From Jimgerdemannia flammicorona (Eukaryota; Mucoromycota; Endogonomycetes; Endogonales; Endogonaceae), in assembly GCA_003990745.1 (NCBI GenBank), contig RBNI01003004.1, forward strand, positions 1-16,885: a stretch of DNA of 16,885 bases. The letters run 5' to 3'. A program made the position numbers and the translations under genes. Below are positions 1 through 7,499 of this stretch, piece by piece. How positions within the stretch are numbered: the first letter of the stretch is position 1; each line of letters starts with the position of its first letter. The notes below the pieces were generated by a model. It was not told the DNA's origin. It searched no databases and saw nothing but the letters and a program-made list of their open reading frames with translations.

Positions 1-787
1 AAGAGATAACAAGACAGTTAAAGATAAGAAGTTTGAGGACTATAAGACCTTGGGAAGGCACTCCAATAAGAACTTGCTTATAACAACTTGAGTTAGTCTA
101 AGAGATACACCTTGAAGAGAATCTGGCGTATTTGAAAGACTCAGCGACCACTACGTGACAATATATAGTTAATGAGAAAAGACTATAAATAGAACACAAG
201 CTGCCTACTTCTTCAATGCTATCTCTGAATGGTTATTAGAAAAAATCTGCAAATAAAAACAATTCTATAATTGTCAATATACCTAAGCAATGGTGTCTAG
301 GACAAACTATCACTAGAGTATATATCATCTTTATAACTCAAAGGCTAAGAGATAATAGAAACAATAATAAAAGAGACAAATAACATCAATTTAAGAAGAA
401 GTATGAACTCTGGAATGAGTTCTCAAGACTATAAAGAGAATTCAAGAAACTATCTAATAAAGAAATAAAAGAACTTATAAAAAAAGGAGTATACTTTTAC
501 TATAAAAAAAGAGAACATATGTCTTACAAATACTTTGATAATAAAACTAATACAAATAAAGAACCTTTCTTCTCACATACTATTACTATAATAAGAGATG
601 ATTCTAAAGAAATCTCTGAGAAAATCAAGATTAAGAGATTTTATATTACTATAAAGATCTCAAATAAAGTATATAAATCTAATACTAGCTATAATCTCTA
701 CTCTAGTATAGAAGTAACCATCAAACTAAATAAGTAAGTAACTATTAGCACAGGTATTAGAATAGAAGTCCTCAAAGATACTTATTA
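1..787 (+). pseudogene. Decayed Ty3/gypsy-type gag with zinc knuckle, possibly running into protease
   Basis: One + strand frame, with stops, can be followed from about 130 to 787. Its strongest mark is a ghost CCHC knuckle at 492-533: spacing X2-X4-X4 is exact and the His (516-518) is kept, but all three Cys codons are now TAC or TAT (Tyr) and the usual Gly before the His is Glu. Gag knuckles of this type bind element RNA. Basic and acidic stretches follow, then a Tyr-Ile-Thr-Ile stretch and a Ser-Ser-Ile-Glu-Val near 700-720, which resemble the start of a retropepsin, but the catalytic Asp-Ser/Thr-Gly is not readable. The open frame 519-737 is just the longest surviving piece. It runs off the left edge, so the gag start is not visible. 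No RT follows: an LTR begins at about 788. The gag call is fairly firm; protease is weak. Confidence 0.6.
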
Positions 788-1140
788 TGATATATGGTAT
801 GATTAGGAATATAAATTAGGAAAATTAGATATTTGATTATAGTATCTGAATCTGATTCCCAAATATAGTATAGCCTTATAAATAGTAGTTATATTTAAAT
901 AGTTATTCACAAACATTAAAGTTTTCACAAATATTAAACTCTTAACAAATGTTAAGATTTTATAGATGTTAATGATTTTGATAATTATCAAAGATTTAAC
1001 AGATGTCAAGGATAAATATTTGTTAAAAAATAACTCATAACTTAGCTATCTTATAGTATACAAATCTGTATAAATAACTCAGTATTTTAGAGTGAATAAA
1101 TCTCAGTCAGTTCAATTCTAAAAAACAAGTTATCTTTACA
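788..1140 (+). repeat. LTR of a gypsy-type element, + orientation (family A, copy 1)
   Basis: This block is homologous to the reverse complement of 2242-2590; the two align over nearly their whole length (for example AATATAAATTAG near the start and ATAGTATCTGAATCT further in). It starts about 788 with TG and ends with CA at 1139-1140. It holds a TATA box at 1069-1076 and AATAAA at 1095-1100. The start is uncertain by a few bases because the flanks are mutated, and no clear 5 bp target duplication is seen. It follows directly on the gag/protease remnant, so it is either a solo LTR insertion or the 3' LTR of a copy that lost pol. Confidence 0.7.
1069..1100 (+). promoter_or_regulatory. LTR TATA box and polyadenylation signal module (copy 1)
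   Basis: TATAAATA at 1069-1076 is followed by AATAAA at 1095-1100, 26 bases start to start. AATAAA sits in AGAGTGAATAAA, which also occurs in the two other LTRs of the window with the same spacing. This suggests the U3/R border of the LTR. Confidence 0.6.
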
Positions 1141-1194
1141 TACTCTTTCTCTCTTTACACAAATTTTAGAATCTGCTATACTTATATATATAGT

Positions 1195-1695
1195 TATATA
1201 TCTGCTATATTACAATATATAAAAATAATAGGAGAATAAATAGATATTATATAGAACAGACTAATATTAGGTGACTAAAAGTATATAGTATCCTCTAATA
1301 AAACAAAAATCAATTATTTTGAATTCTATATATAATATATGCCTTTTTCTATCATTTTTAAATTTTAGTCAATTGATATTACATAACTTGTATTAAGTAA
1401 TATTTCATACCTTTGATTTAATTTTATAGTATCTTAGATATTTGAAATAATAATAAGAGTATTTACAGTCAGTTTAAAGTAGTTTGTAGTATTTTTAATA
1501 TAGAAAAGTCACATAATATTAATTAACTATAAAATTTGAAGATAAGACAAATATTATATGTAAAATCCAAAATAATTGATTTTTGTTTTATTAGAGAATA
1601 CTATATACTTTTAGTCACTTAATATCAGTTTATTCTGTACAGTATCTATTTATTCTCTCATTATTCTTCTATAATATTTAATACTATAATAATTT
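1195..1695. repeat. Imperfect ~500 bp palindrome (foldback or MITE-like) in AT-rich DNA
   Basis: The best arms are 1231-1330 and 1560-1659 in opposite orientation. They share long identical runs, including GTGACTAAAAGTATATAGTA and AACAAAAATCAATTATTTTG. Similarity continues more weakly inward to near the centre (about 1445) and outward to roughly 1195 and 1695. In the aligned core almost all mismatches are C/T or G/A. No coding frame is seen inside. A MITE or foldback element is the natural reading, but the ends are too AT-rich to define inverted-repeat tips or a target duplication. Confidence 0.65.
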
Positions 1696-1699
1696 ATAT

Positions 1700-2241
1700 A
1701 ATATCAAACTATAACTAATCTATTTAATAAATAAATTATAATTTATTATAAGTAGAAAGTATACTTAAATAGCCTTCTTTAAACAAAATATTATTATTTT
1801 AATGTTTGAATTTAGTATATTAATAATATATTGTATATTTATATATTTAAAAAATAAATTATATAAGATTATAGAGAAATATTAAAAGAATAACTATAAT
1901 AAGTTTTAAATATATATCTCAATTTATTGTCTGTCTATTAAATAAAGAATATATATAAATAATTTTATTCCAAAACTAAATCAATAATTTTTTTTTTTTA
2001 GATTTTTTTTTAATAATAAACTTAAGATTTTTAAATATCTCTAATATAAAACTATAATATATTATAATATAAAATATTTTTATATAGAGTATTTTTATTT
2101 AAATAATTAAAATATAAAATTTAATAAAATTTTAGTTCAGTTTTAAAATATACTATATCTTTTATATCTTAAAAACTTAATCTTCTTTAACTTTACAGAG
2201 TTTTCAGAATATAGAAGTAGGTAAGTTCAAGTATATCTATC
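1700..2241. other. Extremely AT-rich non-coding stretch
   Basis: Runs of A and T, including T-runs at about 1988-2010, dominate; G and C are rare. I see no coding frame, RNA gene or repeat unit. It lies between the palindrome and the - strand LTR and is probably heavily mutated repeat DNA of unknown origin. Confidence 0.5.
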
Positions 2242-2590
2242 TGTAGACTTACTAGTTTTCTTACTTTCTCTTTACTTTAATCTGAAATTTATTCACTCTA
2301 GATACTGAGAATATTTATACAAATTTGCTAGCTATAAGGTGGCTAAGTTATGACTATGTTTCCTATAACTCACTTTTCACAAGTATTGAATCTTTTTGAC
2401 ATCTGTAGAAAATTTTGATGATTGCAAGAATTTTAACATCTGTAGAATCTTTAGTAGTTACTAAAGTTTTCTATATTTGCAAAATATGACTACTATTCAT
2501 ATAGCTAAGCTATATTTGGGAATTAGATTCAGATACTATAATTAAATATCTATTCTTCTAATTTATATTTCTAATTTAGATCAATTGTTA
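2242..2590 (-). repeat. 3' LTR of the split Ty3/gypsy element, - orientation (family A, copy 2)
   Basis: Reverse-complement homologue of 788-1140. On the - strand it follows the integrase end after a purine-rich stretch (near 2594-2602), as a 3' LTR follows a polypurine tract. It ends in CA (TG at 2242-2243 on +). The opening TG appears as TA at 2590-2589, consistent with a G-to-A change. TATA box at 2312-2319 and AATAAA at 2288-2293, both on the - strand. Confidence 0.72.
2288..2319 (-). promoter_or_regulatory. LTR TATA box and polyadenylation signal module (copy 2)
   Basis: On the - strand TATAAATA (2319-2312) is followed by AATAAA (2293-2288), 26 bases start to start, inside AGAGTGAATAAA. 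Same arrangement as in the LTRs at 788 and 11751. Confidence 0.6.
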
Positions 2591-2599
2591 TAACTTCCT

Positions 2600-4038
2600 T
2601 CTAAATAGATAATTTGTCTCTAAAATATTTTATTCAAACTCCCAAGTCTCAATCAATTGAATATCTTTGTATTATACAATTTATATCATTATGTTCTCTC
2701 AGTACTGTCTCTTGATATACATATCTGAAGTCTTCTGAAACTATTTTTTGGAAATGAGCTAGAGCTGTTTCATCTTCTCTAAATAACTTATATACTCTTT
2801 TGGTAATAGTGATCTATATATAGGAGAGCTGATACTCTCTGATCCAATCTTCTTTTTCTATTTCTGGTTTTTGAGTTGAGTAGCTATCCTAACTTGAAGT
2901 ACATATTTCTGAAACTTAGTTCAGTAGATCTTAAAATATAAAATTCATGACAAGTGTATCTGTACTATACTCTGGATACTATCAAAGAATTCTTCCATAG
3001 TTGGTAGCTTAGTGAAACACCATTGTCTTCTATGGCTCATTATGCAGTACTGGTAATCTTGAGGGTAATAGTATTACTTTACTAGCTGGTCATGATATTT
3101 CTTGAGTCAGTTTTGATAGATAGTAGTAGAGATGATTATGTCTAAGAGTTTTCATAGCCAAAAGATAGTTTCTTTTATATCTTACACCAGATAAGGTCCT
3201 TTCTACTTAAGCTTCAGTTTTCATGACCATAAAGCTTCTACTATATTCTGATATACTAGAACTTTATCTTCTATCTTGATAATCTCCAAGGACTTATGAA
3301 TCTTTTCTGCATTATTCTATTATAATACCTGTGCCTTGGTTGTATAATTCTCAGCCTTTTTCCTGATTTGGTATAGTCTCTATATCTTTATATCTATGTA
3401 TTTCCATACAGTATCTTTATTAGATAATAGGATTTCTTGAGAACTTTCTTCTCTAAGCAGCATTTTTTAAGGGGTAGAATGGATACTTTGTGATTGGATA
3501 TCCTGGAGAGCAGATAATACTATTAATAGATAGTAGTCCCAGTTTTCATAGTTATCACAGATCTTGATAATGATATTCTTGAGAGTCTTGTTTATCTTTT
3601 CTACTTATCTATTTCTCTAAGAGTGATAGATTGTTGCTAGATTTTATACTTCTTATAGAGAACCTCAAAGAATTGGTTTACAAATTCTGTTTTTCTGTCT
3701 ATAGTTACTTGCATTGAGGTCTTGAATTGGTAGATGATTTCTTTGTTGAAGAAATTAGCAATTGACTATATATTGGCTTCTTTGAGAGATCCTGCCTCTA
3801 TCTATTTTATAAAAAGGTCTATGATGATAATGATATATCAGTTATCAGTTAAAGTTAAGGGTAGAGGGCTTATTACATTTATTACTATGTGGGCAAAGAG
3901 TACTGGTTCTATGTATATTAATTCTGAGATCTGATTTCATTGGTCTTATTTTTATTTTTGGTATTTGTTACAGATCTTGATAAATTATCTGATGTCTTTC
4001 TCTATTTCTAGCTACCATATTGTTCTTTTTGCCTTATT
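2600..4038 (-). pseudogene. Ty3/gypsy pol, integrase part (3' portion, split by the hAT element)
   Basis: Read on the - strand this is the rest of a gypsy integrase. Near 3970-4030 lies the second half of the HHCC zinc-binding region: a Trp-stop-Leu-Glu stretch, then Asp-Ile-Arg-Gln-Phe-Ile-Lys-Ile-Cys, with the final zinc Cys replaced by Tyr. The catalytic core follows: an Asp-Arg-Lys-Thr-Glu-Phe-Val-Asn stretch around 3680-3710 (the usual DRG..F segment) and Glu-Lys-Ile-Asn-Lys-Thr-Leu-Lys-Asn near 3571-3616 (the usual ERVN segment). The C-terminal part continues to about 2700. Stops and at least one frame change occur throughout. Integrase inserts element DNA into the host genome; this copy cannot work. 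Its upstream half is at 10501-11740. The open frame 3734-3934 on the + strand is only a shadow. Confidence 0.75.
4031..4038. repeat. Target site duplication of the hAT element, left copy
   Basis: GCCTTATT lies directly before the element and is repeated exactly at 10501-10508. An 8 bp duplication is the hallmark length of hAT elements. Removing the element and one copy restores a continuous integrase reading frame. Confidence 0.9.
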
Positions 4039-4046
4039 TAGTGCTC
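4039..4046 (+). repeat. hAT terminal inverted repeat, left
   Basis: TAGTGCTC, the exact inverse of 10493-10500. The next bases of the two ends match only in part, so the strictly perfect repeat is 8 bp. Confidence 0.88.
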
Positions 4047-4059
4047 TGAATGGATGGAG

Positions 4060-4210
4060 TTGATCTGGATAAGATTTGATTCAGATTTGTCATATGATAG
4101 ATTCAAATCAACTCAGATTGGTCTTATGATCTGATCCAGATTAATCTGAATTGATCTGGATTGATCTATCTGGATTGATCCATCCAGATTGATCTATTTG
4201 GATTGAAATA
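4060..4210. repeat. Left subterminal repeat zone of the hAT element
   Basis: Repeated short words built on GATCTGGATTGATC / GATTCAAATCAACTCAGATT fill this zone in both orientations. The word AAATCAACTCAGATT occurs here (about 4103-4117) and in inverse form near the right end. Subterminal repeats of this kind are transposase-binding sites in studied hAT elements; that role here is inferred. Confidence 0.65.
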
Positions 4211-4888
4211 TACTTTGGTGATATCACCCTTTCTTTTGTTCCCTCTCTTCTTTTGTTCTTTCTTTGTTTTTTTTCTTTATTCTTTTTTCTTTCCTACCAC
4301 ATTATGAGCAAACAAAACAGCAGTCCTTAATTATATGTTAGTTCAGTCTACTCATTTTTTACCCTGTAATGATTGTCAAAAGAGGGAGTATTCAAGGTGA
4401 AAATATACTCTCTGCTGACAATATTAGATTCTTTCTTATATGGGCAGCATACAAGCTGCTCATTGAGAGCCAAAGGGGTGATGGTGGTAGTAATGGCAAT
4501 AGTGATGGCAGTGGTGATGGCAGGGATGAGAGAGAATTCTGACAACAACTCACAGCAGTCCTTTGGATCTCAGAATTCACAGACCTCATAGCTATGTACA
4601 CAGCATCCTTTTTGAAGTAGCTGATAGTAGATGTAGGTTGCTCACTCTGCTACTACTTGTTTACTTGTGTTTATTTAAATTTCCCCACCATGACCCAATT
4701 TACCTCATGCTTTTCTTAAAGTCCACAGCTCTATGGTGAGATCTGCTGACTTTATTTACAATATCTGGTCAAGATGAAGAAAGGCTGGTAGACATTGTGG
4801 GGCATGCCTTTGGTGGCTGAGCTGTTGAGTCAATGCATCACATGGCAGAGATCTCAAAAGGAACAGAAGTAAGCCTTCATAAGCAATC
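4211..4888. other. hAT interior without recognised gene
   Basis: A pyrimidine-rich T-run area (4230-4295) is followed by mixed sequence with a short GATGG(C/T)-type imperfect repeat at about 4480-4525. Short open frames exist on both strands (for example 4373-4591 + and 4392-4601 -), but they overlap, have low-complexity content and match nothing I recognise. Confidence 0.4.
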
Positions 4889-5135
4889 TTGTGTAACTCA
4901 TACAACTTATGCAACTTGTCAGTATACAACTTGTTGGCATGCAACTCACTCACTCACTCACTCATGCTCTTTTTCTGAAATATCCATCTCTGTGTTTTAT
5001 TTAACTTTATTTTTTATGTAGTTTCTCTCTAAAAAAATACTCACACCCACACACAACCCACCTACATATAATCTGTCTACATGTAACTTGTCTACACACA
5101 ATCTGTCTGCATACAACCCATCCACATACTTATCT
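4889..5135. repeat. 15 bp minisatellite in two blocks
   Basis: Six units of exactly 15 bp lie at 5046-5135 (for example TCTACATGTAACTTG, TCTACACACAATCTG). A related block at about 4889-4948 has units such as TGTCAGTATACAACT and TGTTGGCATGCAACT, ending in a CACT run. Because 15 is divisible by three, the - strand reads as a loose pentapeptide repeat (pattern Tyr/His/Cys-Val/Ala/Thr-Asp-Lys/Arg-Leu) in both blocks. Whether it was ever translated is unknown. The blocks are separated by about 95 bp of unrelated AT-rich sequence. Confidence 0.65.
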
Positions 5136-5159
5136 CAGCCTCTCAGATTAGAGCTCAGT

Positions 5160-6345
5160 TTCATTGAAAAGGAGAGTTCAAAGTTATCTGAGTTCAACTA
5201 CATCTGGTATCTGATCAAATAGAGAAATTCGAGGACAAGATGTTCAGTATAAGCAGTATCAGTATCATCATGCTTGGGGGTCTACATTCAAATCAGAGCC
5301 AATCATTCTTGACCAAAGGGTCCATTGGCCAGCAGGAGTAACTAATGGCAAAGAGAACCATATCATTATTAACAAACATGGAGAGATAGTTACAATGATG
5401 GTAAGAAACCTCTACAGTGACAAGCTTCACTGCCACATTAATGAGGTTTGCAAGAATTGCATTAAATACTAGGTAGCAGGAAAGAGGGGGTGAAAAAAGC
5501 AAGGAGGGGAGGTTTGGATAGAAATTGGATATACTGCAACATTGGCAAAGGGTGGGTTCTAGAGTTCTGAAATCCCCCACACTTATCTCCCTTTTTTTTA
5601 CTCCTCTCCAGATAATCACACTCTTCACCAACATACTCTTTTTTGATATAATTTCAGAGATGCACAAGATTCTGTACCCCTACTGGAACTTTAGAAGTAC
5701 CATTAAAGAGCAAACTGCATATAAGCACAATACAGCCTGTATAGTGATGGTGGCTATGATCTGGAGTTCTTTGAGCAGATTGGTAGAGCATATGGCAGAC
5801 CAGCTTAGTAGTGATCTTAGTGTAGCTGTATATATATTCTTGGTGCAATTTAGCATGCCATATGAGGTGAGGAGCTCTGCTTTATTTGGGTGCTACAGCC
5901 CAGGAGATTTCTGCCCCCCTGCATGCAAAAAGGACTGACTAGATGCTATCTGTCTGGTAGGTTTCCAAGCTGAGGCTCCTGGGGCTGGACCAAGGGCAGG
6001 CATCCACTAGTACATCCTGGCAGTATAAGGTCCTAGGCCAAGAATTCACTCAACCATATGCTTATATCACATCAGGATATATCAGGCACAATGTTTCTCT
6101 GCCCATATACAGACAACAACATCACCTCAGTAATGTTCTATATCCTGGAAAGGAAGGGCCAAACCTGGGAGAATAGTAGTAAAGTCTGGTATAACCTCAC
6201 CTATGGTTTTGGGGTCCCATTTGTGGCCAATACAGCTATCCTATTCCAACTACATGACCACTACAGTACTGTCATCTTCAAGGAGAGCTCAGATACAATA
6301 GTCATCACACTCACAATAGATGACAGGCTCATCAAGGTCTGAGAC
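5160..6345 (+). pseudogene. Unrecognised coding-like region inside the hAT element (possible cargo or second element gene)
   Basis: I do not recognise this protein. One + strand frame is open at 5215-5469 (about 85 codons) with ordinary, non-low-complexity composition, including His-His-Ala-Trp-Gly-Ser, Val-His-Trp-Pro-Ala-Gly and a C-terminal Cys-Lys-Asn-Cys pair; a stop precedes and a TAG follows, after which the same frame continues to about 5560 through further single stops. The same frame is again protein-like at 5659-5805 (Tyr-Ser-Asp-Gly-Gly-Tyr, Gly-Arg-Ala-Tyr-Gly-Arg) and at 6058-6342 (94 codons, Thr- and Ser-rich, many aromatic residues, ending before the minisatellites). Between these it is broken or shifted, and another frame is open at 5525-5938. 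The blocks could be exons, one decayed gene or chance frames. The composition and the shared frame favour a decayed gene lying opposite to the transposase. No known domain was identified. Confidence 0.4.
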
Positions 6346-6350
6346 CAGCA

Positions 6351-6436
6351 GGTGGAGCAGTTTTTGTAAGAGTTAGGCAATCTTTCATAAGGGTTAGACA
6401 ATTTTTTGTGAGGGTTAGGCAATCTTTCATAAGGGT
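6351..6436. repeat. 22 bp tandem repeat, about three copies
   Basis: Units of the type GTTAGGCAATCTTTCATAAGG occur at about 6372, 6394 and 6416; the middle unit is more diverged. A partial unit precedes them. The array starts right after the last coding-like block of the hAT cargo region. Confidence 0.75.
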
Positions 6437-6624
6437 CTGATAGTTATTTTATATGGGTTGGGCTGGCAGCTGGGCACCTCTTCTGTAGTACTAGTTTGCC
6501 ATTATACTAGGCCCTACTGGTCCCTTGGTCCTGCTCTTGTAGTGCCACTAGTGTGGTGCTGCAGTGTAGGACCAGAGTGCTTATAGGACCTGAACTAGTG
6601 ATGGGGCTTAATCTGTGGTAGACT
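6437..6624. other. Unassigned spacer between minisatellites in the hAT element
   Basis: About 190 bp of moderately GC-rich sequence between two tandem arrays. No coding frame or repeat was recognised. Confidence 0.4.
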
Positions 6625-6784
6625 TTGACCACCAGAAGTACCCTCTAATTGCTGAAAATGTCCTCTAACTATCAGAAGCACCCTCTGACTGCCAGAAGTA
6701 CCCTCCAACTGCCAGAAATATCCTCTGATCACCAGAAGCACTCTCTGACCACCAGAAGCACCCTCTGATCACCAGAAGTACCCT
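6625..6784. repeat. 20 bp minisatellite, eight copies in exact register
   Basis: Eight consecutive 20 bp units, consensus CTGACCACCAGAAGCACCCT, tile 6625-6784 without gaps. Differences between units are mostly C/T and G/A. Open frames crossing this array on the - strand owe their length to the repeat. Confidence 0.9.
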
Positions 6785-6811
6785 CTGACCCAGACTCAAA
6801 CTCCTTGGTAG

Positions 6812-7345
6812 CTTGGGGCTGCCCCTATACTGCTGGCAGAGGACCGCAAATTTTGCATGCTCCCTCCACCAATTCTGCTGACCCCCAGCCCAGACACAGG
6901 CTGCTGGGGGGAGCCCTGCCCATTCTGGACACTTGCAGCTTAGGGCTGCCCCTTGCTGCTGATAGAGGGCTGCAAATTTTGCATGCTCTCTCTGCCAACC
7001 CTGCACCCACTAACCCTACCAATTGACCCTGCCCACTGACCCTGCCCACTGACCCTGCCCACTGACAGCTTGGGGCTGTCTCTCACTGCTGACAGAGGGC
7101 TGCAAATTTTACATACTTCTCTCTGCCTACCCCCCCTCTCCACCAACCCCCCCATCCTGGACACTTGTGGCTTAGGGCTGCCTTTTGCTGCTAGTGGAGG
7201 GCTGCAACTCTCTCCACTGACCCCATGCCCACCAACCTGCTCACTGACCTGGGCACTGACAACTTGAAGCTACTCCTTGCTGCTAATAGAGGGCTGCAAA
7301 TTTTGTATACTCCCTCTACTGCTGCCAACCCCACTGAGCACTGCC
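6812..7345. repeat. GC-rich long-unit repeat, five diverged copies of ~90-130 bp
   Basis: Unit starts are at 6812, 6939, 7069, 7171 and 7263. Each begins CTTGGGGCTG-like, followed by a GCTGCTGATAGAGGGCTGCA-like core, and in four of the five by AATTTTGCAT. Unit length varies because inner runs such as CCCTGCCCACTGA are themselves repeated (about 7026-7065). Several open frames on both strands here are by-products of the repeat. Confidence 0.85.
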
Positions 7346-7499
7346 CCACTTGGGCTGCAAACTCTGGGCTGAGTTCTCAGGTTTGTTTTTCTTTTTATTT
7401 TTGAAAGTATTAAATATTCCACAAGGCCAACCAACTTATCTATGAACCCCCAGGACCCACTGAATTTTAGCAGTCTGAGCCCCACTAAGACTTCAGACA

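Noticed and set aside
803..1009. 68-codon - strand open frame
   Set aside because: It lies inside the LTR and is an AT-rich chance frame with Ile/Lys-rich low-complexity content.
1141..2241. Mitochondrial or organellar DNA because of extreme AT content
   Set aside because: It is flanked by LTRs of nuclear retrotransposon type and contains a transposon-like palindrome; no mitochondrial gene is seen.
5293..5667. 124-codon - strand open frame in the hAT element
   Set aside because: It overlaps the more protein-like + strand frame at 5215-5469 and resembles no known family; probably a shadow.
6625..6784. CRISPR-like array
   Set aside because: The 20 bp units are contiguous with no unique spacers, and the context is a eukaryotic transposon.
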